Below, piece by piece: positions 1-5,537 of a stretch of 5,789 nucleotides of DNA; positions within the stretch are counted from its first letter, which is position 1; each line of letters starts with the position of its first letter. The DNA comes from DASUAO01 sp046484625. Its GTDB lineage: Bacteria; Actinomycetota; Acidimicrobiia; IMCC26256; PALSA-555. The notes beneath the pieces were generated by a model. It saw nothing but the letters and a program-made list of their open reading frames with translations. It made no database searches and was not told the DNA's origin. The translations under genes and the position numbers were made by a program. The stretch spans positions 1 through 5,789 of the forward strand of contig JAWOIO010000002.1 in the NCBI GenBank assembly GCA_046484625.1. The letters run 5' to 3'.

Positions 1-311
1 TCGAGTGCCGGGCCGACGACCACGTGTCGCTCCAGGCCACGGGGGCGATCGACGATCCTGACGTGCGCCGGGCGGTCGAGGCCGAGCGGGCGTTCCTCGC
101 CCGGCTCGGCGGGGGGTGCTCGCTGCCCGTGGGCGCGCTCGCGTCGCTCGACGGGGACGAGGTCGCGGTCGAGGCGCTCCTCGCGGCGCCCGACGGGCGC
201 TGGGCCCGGCGGGCGCAGGCGACCCACCGCGATCCGGCGACAGCAGGCGGAGCGGTCGCCGAGACGCTGCTGGCCACGGTCGAGGGCCTCGAGGCGGGGG
301 TCGGGGCATGA
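1..311 (+). CDS. hemC: Hydroxymethylbilane synthase (porphobilinogen deaminase), C-terminal part
   Basis: Partial gene, open through the left edge (first whole codon at base 3), stop TGA at 309-311. The enzyme joins four porphobilinogen units into hydroxymethylbilane in the cytoplasm. The visible roughly 100 residues begin with ECRADD, matching the ECRxDD stretch of the family. They continue with an AERAFL helix and then LGGGCSLPVGA, which aligns with E. coli LEGGCQVPIGS. The Cys there, encoded at 117-119, is the residue that carries the dipyrromethane cofactor, so the enzyme should be active. The remainder is the small domain 3. A GTG at 24 could be mistaken for a start, but conserved family sequence lies upstream of it, so the true start is outside the window. 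Its stop overlaps the next start (ATGA at 308-311), which suggests translational coupling with the gene that uses its product. Confidence 0.95.
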   Translation, partial: ECRADDHVSLQATGAIDDPDVRRAVEAERAFLARLGGGCSLPVGALASLDGDEVAVEALLAAPDGRWARRAQATHRDPATAGGAVAETLLATVEGLEAGVGA

Positions 312-1774
312 CCGTGTGGCTGGTGGGGGCCGGTCCGGGAGATCCGGGCCTGCTCACCCGGCGGGGTGCCGAGGTGCTCGCCGACGCCGAGGTGGTCGTG
401 CACGACCGGCTGGCGAACCCGGCGCTGCTCGACCTGGCCCCGCACGACGCGGAGAGGATCTCCGTCGGCAAGGCCCCCGGGCGGGTCGAGATGGACCAGG
501 ACGGCATCAACGCGGTCCTCGTCGAGCACGGCTCGGCGGGACGGCGCGTCGTTCGACTGAAGGGCGGCGACCCGTTCGTGTTCGGCCGCGGAGGCGAGGA
601 GGCCGAGGCGCTCGCGGCCGCGGGCGTGCCGTTCGAGGTCGTGCCCGGGATCACGAGCGCGATCGCGGCGGCCGCGTACGCGGGGATCCCGGTCACGCAC
701 CGCGGCCTGTCGACCCACTTCACGGTCGTCACCGGCCACGAGGACCCGGCGAAGGGGCGGACCGACGTCGACTGGGAGGCGCTGGGACGCGCCGGGGGCA
801 CCCTCGTGATCCTCATGGGCGCCTCCCGGATCCGTGACATCGCCGAACGGCTCGTCGCTGCGGGCCGGTCCCCCGGCACGCCGGTCGCGGTCGTGCGCAA
901 CGGCACCCGTTCCGACCAGGCATCGCTGCGGAGCACCCTCGGGGACATCGGCGATGCCGACGTCCGCCCCCCGTCGGCGATCGTCGTCGGTGAGGTCGCC
1001 GCGCTCGACCTCGCGTGGTTCGAGCGCCGACCCCTCTTCGGGCGACGCATCGTCGTCACCCGGGCGAGGGAGCAGGCGAGTGCGCTGCGCACACGGCTCG
1101 AGACGCTGGGTGCGGAGGTGCTCGAGCTGCCGACGATCGCGATCGAGGCGCTCGACTTCGACCTGCCGAGCCTCCACCGGTACGCGTGGTTGGTGTTCAC
1201 GTCCGTGAACGGCGTGGAGGCGTTCTTCGAGCGCGGCCTCGCACCGCACGGATTCGACAGCCGTGCCCTCGGGGGCCTCCGGGTGGCGGCGATCGGACCG
1301 GGGACGGCCGCCGCGCTCGGCACCCGTGGGATCCATCCCGACCTGGTTCCGGAGCGGTTCGTCGCCGAGTCGCTGCTCGACGGATTCCCGGCGCCCGACG
1401 CACCGGGAGACCGAGTGCTGCTCGCGCGTGCCGAGCAGGCGCGCGACGTGCTCCCCGAGGGGTTGGGTGAACGGGGCCACCTCGTCGACGTGCTGCCCGT
1501 GTACCGGACGGTGCCGACCGTCCCCGACGCGGACGATCTGGATCGGATCCGTGGCGGAGAGGTCGACGCGGTGACGTTCACCTCGTCGTCGACCGTGCGG
1601 AACTTCTGCGACGCCGTCGGCTCGCTGCCCGACCTGATGCCCCCGGTGATCTCGATCGGGCCGGTCACCTCGGCGACGGCTCGGGAGCTCGGCCTCACCG
1701 TGACCGCGGAGGCGAGCGAGCACACCATCGACGGTCTCGTCGCGACGCTCGTGGAGGCGCTGGCACGCCCCTGA
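308..1774 (+). CDS. cobA-hemD: Fused uroporphyrinogen-III C-methyltransferase / uroporphyrinogen-III synthase (CobA-HemD)
   Basis: A 488-residue bifunctional protein. Residues 1 to about 235 are the SAM-dependent methyltransferase (SUMT/CobA) that converts uroporphyrinogen III to precorrin-2. They show GAGPGDPG at 7-14, VRLKGGDP at 82-89, VPGITSA at 112-118, GIPVTHRG at 126-133 and the closing PPSAIVVGEVAAL at 221-233. Residues about 245-488 are uroporphyrinogen-III synthase (HemD), which closes hydroxymethylbilane into the asymmetric macrocycle. They show IVVTRAREQA at 248-257, FTSVNGV at 297-303, FTSSSTVRNF at 424-433 and IGPVTSATARELGL at 450-463. No CysG-type dehydrogenase/ferrochelatase domain is present, so siroheme or B12 completion needs other genes. 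I chose the ATG at 308 because it begins directly at the conserved domain and overlaps the hemC stop; the same frame stays open upstream to 116 but that part is low-complexity Arg/Gly sequence with no family match. This fusion is known in several bacterial groups. Confidence 0.95.
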   Translation: MTVWLVGAGPGDPGLLTRRGAEVLADAEVVVHDRLANPALLDLAPHDAERISVGKAPGRVEMDQDGINAVLVEHGSAGRRVVRLKGGDPFVFGRGGEEAEALAAAGVPFEVVPGITSAIAAAAYAGIPVTHRGLSTHFTVVTGHEDPAKGRTDVDWEALGRAGGTLVILMGASRIRDIAERLVAAGRSPGTPVAVVRNGTRSDQASLRSTLGDIGDADVRPPSAIVVGEVAALDLAWFERRPLFGRRIVVTRAREQASALRTRLETLGAEVLELPTIAIEALDFDLPSLHRYAWLVFTSVNGVEAFFERGLAPHGFDSRALGGLRVAAIGPGTAAALGTRGIHPDLVPERFVAESLLDGFPAPDAPGDRVLLARAEQARDVLPEGLGERGHLVDVLPVYRTVPTVPDADDLDRIRGGEVDAVTFTSSSTVRNFCDAVGSLPDLMPPVISIGPVTSATARELGLTVTAEASEHTIDGLVATLVEALARP

Positions 1775-1810
1775 GGCGTCGTCGTGCGGACCGCTCCAGG
1801 GGCCCGGACC

Positions 1811-1816
1811 TAGCAT
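1811..1816 (+). promoter_or_regulatory. Probable -10 element of a leaderless hemB promoter
   Basis: The hexamer TAGCAT fits the actinobacterial -10 pattern TAnnnT. It ends 7 nt before the hemB ATG, so transcription would be expected to start at or within a base or so of the start codon. No Shine-Dalgarno sequence is visible in the 49-nt gap before hemB, which also fits a leaderless transcript. The -35 region (about 1786-1793, around GCGGACCG) is weak. The site would give hemB-hemL its own promoter in addition to read-through from hemC. This is inferred from pattern and spacing only. Confidence 0.55.
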
Positions 1817-1823
1817 TGGTGCC

Positions 1824-2801
1824 ATGGCGTTCCCGGCCCAGCGTCCCCGCCGCATCCGACGGACCCCGGCCCTGCGCCGACTCGTCGCCGAGGCTGGTAT
1901 CTCCGTCGACGATCTCGTGGCACCGCTCTTCGTCAAGGAGGGCATCGACGCTCCCGAGCCGGTGGAGTCGATGCCCGGCGTCGTCCAGCACACCCAGGAG
2001 AGCCTCCGCAAGGAGGTCCGGGCGCTCGCCGACCTTGCGATCCCGGCGGTGATCCTCTTCGGGGTGCCGGCGACGAAAGACGCCCGGGGCTCTGGCGCCG
2101 ACGCGGTCGACGGCGTCGTCCAGCAGGCGTTGCGGTCGCTCCGCGACGAGGTCGGCGACACGCTCGTCCTCATGGCCGACACCTGCCTCGACGAGTACAC
2201 CGACCACGGGCACTGCGGGATCCTCGACGATCGCGGCGAGGTCGCCAACGACGCCACGCTCGAAAGGTACGCGTCGATCGCAGTCGCGCAGGCGGACGCC
2301 GGTGCCGACGTGATCGCGCCGTCCGGGATGATGGACGGCCAGGTCGGCGCGATCCGCACCGCGCTCGACGACGCCAGCCATCTCGACGCCGCGATCCTCG
2401 CCTACTCGGCCAAGTACGCGTCGGCGCTGTACGGGCCGTTCCGTGACGCCGCCGAGTGCGCGCCGCAGCACGGCGACCGACGCGGCTACCAGATGGACCC
2501 GCCGAACCGTCGCGAGGCCATCGCGGAGACCCTCCTCGACGTCGAGGAGGGCGCCGACATGGTGATGGTGAAGCCGGCGCTCCCCTACCTTGACGTCATC
2601 GCCGACCTGCACGCCGCCGTCGACGTGCCGGTCGCGGCCTACCACGTGAGTGGCGAGTACGCGATGGTGCAGGCGGCCGCCGCCAACGGGTGGATCGACG
2701 GCGACACGGTCGCGCTCGAGCACCTGACCGCGGTGAAGCGCGCCGGTGCGGACTTCGTGCTCACCTACTTCGCGAAGCACGTCGCCGAACGACTGCGGTG
2801 A
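1824..2801 (+). CDS. hemB: Porphobilinogen synthase (5-aminolevulinate dehydratase)
   Basis: A 325-residue cytoplasmic enzyme, close to the 324 of E. coli HemB, that condenses two 5-aminolevulinate molecules into porphobilinogen. It aligns from end to end: RPRRIRRTPALR near the N-terminus, MPGV, APSGMMDGQV, SAKYAS with the first active-site lysine (K197), YGPFRDAAE, YQMDPPNRREA, MVKPALPYLD with the Schiff-base lysine (K250), and YHVSGEYAM. The metal loop reads DTCLDEYTDHGHCG (119-132). Compared with the three-cysteine zinc site of E. coli (DTCFCEYTSHGHCG), the first and third cysteines remain (C121, C131), but the middle one is Asp (D123), the residue found there in the zinc-independent class. 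The ATG at 1824 starts at the usual family N-terminus and lies just after a -10-like hexamer without a ribosome binding site. The stop overlaps the hemL start by 4 nt. Confidence 0.97.
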   Translation: MAFPAQRPRRIRRTPALRRLVAEAGISVDDLVAPLFVKEGIDAPEPVESMPGVVQHTQESLRKEVRALADLAIPAVILFGVPATKDARGSGADAVDGVVQQALRSLRDEVGDTLVLMADTCLDEYTDHGHCGILDDRGEVANDATLERYASIAVAQADAGADVIAPSGMMDGQVGAIRTALDDASHLDAAILAYSAKYASALYGPFRDAAECAPQHGDRRGYQMDPPNRREAIAETLLDVEEGADMVMVKPALPYLDVIADLHAAVDVPVAAYHVSGEYAMVQAAAANGWIDGDTVALEHLTAVKRAGADFVLTYFAKHVAERLR

Positions 2802-4117
2802 GCCCGATCGCAAGCGAGACCGGTCGTCGAGCGCCGCTCGCGACGAACCTCCACGAGCGCGCCCTCGCCCGCATCCCGGGCGGGGTGTCCTCGCCTGTGC
2901 GCTCGTTCGCCTCCGTGGGCGGCGACCCGTTCTTCGTGGCGAGCGCTTCGGGAGCGCGCCTCGTCGACACCGACGGCAACGAGTTCCTCGACTACGTCCA
3001 GTCGTGGGGCGCGTCGATCCTCGGCCACGCACATCCGAAGGTCGTCGAAGCGGTGCAGGCCGCGGCGGCTCGCGGCACCTCCTACGGTGCGCCCACCGAG
3101 GCCGAGGTCGAGCTCGCGGAGGCGATCGCCGACCGGGTGCCGTCGGTCGAGAAGGTCCGCCTCGTGTCGTCGGGCACCGAGGCCGCCATGACCGCGGTTC
3201 GGCTGGCCCGCGGAGCCACGGGACGCACGAAGGTGCTGAAGTTCGCGGGCTGTTACCACGGGCACCTCGACGCCCTGCTCGTGAGCGCGGGCAGCGGCGT
3301 CGCCACGCTCGGGCTTCCGGGCTCGGCCGGCGTCACCCCGGGCGCGGTGCAGGACACGATCGTGGTTCCCTACAACGACGTGGCTGGCGTCGATGCCGCG
3401 CTCGGGGCCCATGGCGACGATCTCGCCGCCGTCCTGGTGGAGCCGGTCGCCGCCAACATGGGTCTCGTGTCGCCCGACGACGGGTTCCTCGAGCACCTTC
3501 GCGGCGTGTGCTCGAGGCACGGGGCGCTCCTCGTCTTCGACGAGGTGATCACCGGGTTCCGCGTCGGACCGCAGGGCGCCCAGGGCCGGTTCCGGATCGC
3601 TCCGGACCTCTCGATCTTCGGCAAGGTCGTCGGCGGAGGCCTGCCGCTCGCGGCGGTCGGCGGTCCGGCCGCGGTCATGGACGAGCTCGCACCGGTCGGA
3701 GCCGTGTACCAGGCCGGCACGCTCTCGGGGAACCCACTCGCGACTGCTGCAGGGCTCGCAGTGCTCGCCGAGCTCGACGCGGGCTCCTACGAGCAGCTCG
3801 AAGCCACGGCGGCGCGCCTCACCGACGGCCTCCGTGCTGCCGCCGACGCCGCCGGCGTGCCCGTCCAGGTCCCGCGTGCGTGGACCATCGGCGGGCTGTT
3901 CTTCGCCGACGCACCCGTCCGCAGCTACGCCGACGCGCAGCGAGGCGACGCGGCGCGGTACGCAGCGTTCTTCCACGGCATGCTCGATCGGGGTGTCTTC
4001 CTCGCACCGAGCGCCTTCGAGTCGATCTTCCCGAGCCTCGCCCACACCGATGCCGACGTCGACCGCACCGTGGCCGCCGCCGCCGAGGTGCTCGCGACGC
4101 TCGGCCCCTCCTCGTGA
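2798..4117 (+). CDS. hemL: Glutamate-1-semialdehyde 2,1-aminomutase
   Basis: A 439-residue PLP enzyme that converts glutamate-1-semialdehyde to 5-aminolevulinate, the second step of the C5 pathway after glutamyl-tRNA reductase. Visible features are IPGGVSSPVRSF (26-37), SWGASILGHAHP (69-80), SSGTEA (124-129), CYHGH (152-156), the gating loop AGSGVATLGLPGSAGVT (164-180), FDEVITGFR (247-255), the PLP lysine in FGKVVGGGLP (K276), YQAGTLSGNP (304-313) and FLAPSAFES (401-409). These distinguish it from other class III aminotransferases. The GTG at 2798 is chosen because it overlaps the hemB stop as GTGA and leaves about 13 residues more than E. coli HemL. The same frame is open upstream to 2690, but that part lies inside hemB. 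No clear Shine-Dalgarno sequence precedes it, so it probably depends on coupling to hemB. The last sense codon and the stop fall inside a short repeat. Confidence 0.97.
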   Translation: MSPIASETGRRAPLATNLHERALARIPGGVSSPVRSFASVGGDPFFVASASGARLVDTDGNEFLDYVQSWGASILGHAHPKVVEAVQAAAARGTSYGAPTEAEVELAEAIADRVPSVEKVRLVSSGTEAAMTAVRLARGATGRTKVLKFAGCYHGHLDALLVSAGSGVATLGLPGSAGVTPGAVQDTIVVPYNDVAGVDAALGAHGDDLAAVLVEPVAANMGLVSPDDGFLEHLRGVCSRHGALLVFDEVITGFRVGPQGAQGRFRIAPDLSIFGKVVGGGLPLAAVGGPAAVMDELAPVGAVYQAGTLSGNPLATAAGLAVLAELDAGSYEQLEATAARLTDGLRAAADAAGVPVQVPRAWTIGGLFFADAPVRSYADAQRGDAARYAAFFHGMLDRGVFLAPSAFESIFPSLAHTDADVDRTVAAAAEVLATLGPSS

Positions 4118-4154
4118 CGGAATCGGCCCCCCACTCTGTTCTCGTGACGGAATC
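4111..4154 (+). repeat. Direct repeat pair, 14 bp, 30-nt period
   Basis: CTCGTGACGGAATC occurs exactly at 4111-4124 and again at 4141-4154. The first copy contains the last Ser codon and the TGA stop of hemL. Because the period is 30 nt, the second copy places another in-frame TGA ten codons later, at 4145-4147. The intervening 16 nt are unlike the sequence after the second copy, so this is not a simple full-length tandem duplication. Confidence 0.85.
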
Positions 4155-4187
4155 CGCCGCCATGGGGGCGTAGGTCGTCACCAGAAC
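4138..4187. terminator. Candidate bidirectional hairpin between convergent genes
   Basis: GTTCTCGTGACG at 4138-4149 is the reverse complement of CGTCACCAGAAC at 4176-4187 in 11 of 12 positions, leaving a 26-nt loop. A short inner stem is possible (CGCC at 4155-4158 with GGCG at 4167-4170). It lies 21 nt after the hemL stop on one side and about 58 nt after the phosphodiesterase stop on the other, so it could end both transcripts. No T-tract follows on either strand. Actinobacterial terminators often lack one, but this keeps the call tentative; it could equally be a dispersed repeat or a protein-binding palindrome. Confidence 0.45.
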
Positions 4188-4220
4188 GGCAGCAGGGGCG
4201 GCTGACGTCACCGGAACGGC
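4174..4220 (-). repeat. Second repeat pair, inverted relative to the first, 30-nt period
   Basis: GTCGTCACCAGAACGGC (4174-4190) and GACGTCACCGGAACGGC (4204-4220) match in 15 of 17 positions. On the minus strand both read GTTC(T/C)GGTGACG, which matches the plus-strand GTTCTCGTGACG at 4138-4149 in 11 and 10 of 12 positions. The whole spacer is therefore a head-to-head arrangement: two copies forward, two reversed. The last copy also holds the perfect 8-bp palindrome TGACGTCA at 4203-4210. Confidence 0.75.
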
Positions 4221-4245
4221 TCGGCCGTGGTCGGCTGCTCCCGCC

Positions 4246-5355
4246 CTACGCGAGCCCGAGGAGGCCGGTGATCTCGCCGGCCCACGAGGTGGCGTCGAAG
4301 CCCTCCGCCCGGACCCTCGCGTCGACCTCGGCGACCGCGGGGTGCGACCCGGCCACGGCTGCGAGCTGGAACGCGGTGCGGGGGCTGCCGTGCATGCCGG
4401 GCTCGCCGGTGATGCCGTCGAAGCAGAGCCACCGGCCCGGGTCGCTCCAGACGAGGTGGAGGCCGTCGTCGAGCCGCTCGACCCCGCCGACGCCGTTCAC
4501 GTCGGCGAGCAGTGCGCCGGGGTCGGCACCGGTGCCGTAGACGATCGCGGCCGTGCCTTCGGGCATCCAGCTGAGCCCCGCGTCGGCGAGGTGCGGGGTG
4601 AGGTCGAGCGGGGTCAGGTCCTCGACGAGCTCCATCGAGTGGTCACTCACGACCATGGTGACGGTGGTGTGGTCGTCGATGGCCGCCCGGATCGGGCCGA
4701 GACGTTCGTCGGTCGCCCGGTACACCGCGCGGGTCTCGTCGGTGTCGGGACCGTGGACATGACCGGCGGTGTCGGGGGCGTTGAGGTGCGCCACCACGAG
4801 CGCTGCGTCCGCCTCCAGCACTTGGAGGATCATCGGGAGGGTCTCGTCGTCGTGCAGGTAGCCGTGGTCATCGGTGCTCGCCCCCTCGGGGACGATCCCT
4901 TCGGGCGGCCAGTGTCGGGACGCGGCGAGGCCGCCCATCACCCCGACGAGCTCCTGGTCGCCGACGACGAGCGCCGACTCCAGCCCGGCGGCGTTCGCGG
5001 CGTCGAAGATCGTCGGGGCCGACGGTCCGATGCTGCTCGCGGGGCGGGCCCGCCCGGTGGCGTCGTGCACGTAGTTCGCGACGATCCCGTGTGCGATGGG
5101 CGGGACGCCGGTGACGAAGGTGGCGTGGTTCGGGTAGGTCGACGCGGGCAGCACCGCGGGGATGGTGTGGGGGGTCGTCCTCGACGCCTCGCACCAGGCG
5201 AGCAGCTGGGGCGTGACGGAGGGACCGACCGCGCTGGCGGGCAGCCCGTCGAGGACGAGGAAGACGACGCGGGGCCGCCCGTCCCGGTCCGGGCCGCTAC
5301 TCAGGAGAGGCCTGCTCCCGGCGTCGGCGGACCCGGTCCATCGAGAACAGCCCAC
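4246..5355 (-). CDS. Alkaline phosphatase superfamily phosphodiesterase / nucleotide pyrophosphatase
   Basis: A 369-residue protein of the type I phosphodiesterase/nucleotide pyrophosphatase family, which hydrolyses phosphodiester or pyrophosphate bonds using two metal ions, usually zinc. The full catalytic set is visible: D36 in LVLDG, the nucleophile T73 in ASTYPNHAT, D195 and H199 in NAPDTAGH, D238-H239 in VVSDHSM, and H322 in GMHGSP. The spacing (D then H four residues on; an adjacent DH pair) matches Xanthomonas NPP. There is no signal peptide or membrane span, so it is probably cytoplasmic; the substrate cannot be told. The start is uncertain. The only ATG/GTG before the catalytic core in this frame is the GTG at 5355, preceded by GGGGA, which overlaps the upstream gene by 59 nt and adds 29 non-conserved residues. 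A CTG at 5304, 6 nt after an AGG, is the alternative. The stop is TAG at 4246-4248. Confidence 0.88.
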   Translation of the reverse strand: MGCSRWTGSADAGSRPLLSSGPDRDGRPRVVFLVLDGLPASAVGPSVTPQLLAWCEASRTTPHTIPAVLPASTYPNHATFVTGVPPIAHGIVANYVHDATGRARPASSIGPSAPTIFDAANAAGLESALVVGDQELVGVMGGLAASRHWPPEGIVPEGASTDDHGYLHDDETLPMILQVLEADAALVVAHLNAPDTAGHVHGPDTDETRAVYRATDERLGPIRAAIDDHTTVTMVVSDHSMELVEDLTPLDLTPHLADAGLSWMPEGTAAIVYGTGADPGALLADVNGVGGVERLDDGLHLVWSDPGRWLCFDGITGEPGMHGSPRTAFQLAAVAGSHPAVAEVDARVRAEGFDATSWAGEITGLLGLA

Positions 5356-5524
5356 CCCAGATCCCCAGGACCATGATGGTCATGAGCACGAAGGCGAGGC
5401 CCCCCGAGCCGTCGCCCTTCGAGCCCGCGTCCACGAGCTGCTGGGCGCCGGCCGGGGTGGCCAGTGCAGCGGCGGCGCCCACGGTGAGGACGACGAGTCG
5501 CACCACGCGTCGGATCGTTCGCAT
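5297..5524 (-). CDS. Small membrane protein with signal peptide and one transmembrane segment, function unknown
   Basis: A 75-residue protein I do not recognise. Residues 1-27 look like a signal peptide: Arg-rich start (MRTIRRVVR), hydrophobic core, and a probable AGA cleavage site before QQ. A short Gly/Ser-rich segment (34-42) leads into one hydrophobic span at about 43-60, followed by the basic tail DRVRRRRE (63-70), which predicts a cytoplasmic C-terminus. The mature protein would be under 50 residues and could be an accessory subunit of a membrane complex, but nothing shows which. The start at ATG 5524 is supported by a strong Shine-Dalgarno sequence 7 nt upstream. The frame stays open further upstream, but that part is Arg/Pro/Gly-rich shadow of the neighbouring gene. 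The 3' end overlaps the long form of the phosphodiesterase gene. Confidence 0.72.
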   Translation of the reverse strand: MRTIRRVVRLVVLTVGAAAALATPAGAQQLVDAGSKGDGSGGLAFVLMTIMVLGIWGGLFSMDRVRRRREQASPE

Positions 5525-5531
5525 CGGGGTG

Positions 5532-5537
5532 CTCCTC
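5532..5537 (-). promoter_or_regulatory. Shine-Dalgarno sequence of the small membrane protein gene
   Basis: GAGGAG on the minus strand, 7 nt before the ATG at 5524. It overlaps the TGA stop of the upstream gene (TGAGGAG), so ribosomes ending there would sit on the site; this suggests translational coupling. It is the clearest ribosome binding site in the window and decides the 5524 start. Confidence 0.8.

Noticed and set aside
1695..3032. 445-residue open frame on the minus strand across hemB
   Set aside because: Arg/Gly/Val-rich antisense shadow of hemD, hemB and hemL; long empty frames are expected opposite GC-rich genes, and the plus strand matches known families throughout.
2765..4045. 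426-residue minus-strand open frame across hemL
   Set aside because: Antisense shadow of a fully recognisable hemL; its composition (Arg, Glu, His, Val) is typical of such shadows and no motif is visible.
2746..4173. 475-residue plus-strand frame overlapping hemL
   Set aside because: Arg-rich out-of-frame reading of hemL. Only its last 20 codons, which reflect the intergenic repeats, are of interest, and these are reported as DNA repeats.
4203..4210. TGACGTCA palindrome as a regulator operator
   Set aside because: It is only 8 bp, is part of a variable repeat copy, and sits at the 3' end of both flanking genes rather than in a promoter, so an operator role is not supported.
4111..4220. CRISPR-like array in the spacer
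   Set aside because: The repeats are only 14-17 bp, partly inverted, with 13-19 nt between them; a CRISPR array has longer repeats in one orientation and unique spacers of about 30 nt.
4342..5376. 344-residue plus-strand frame opposite the phosphodiesterase
   Set aside because: Val/Gly/Arg-rich antisense shadow; the minus strand carries the complete catalytic residue set of a known family.
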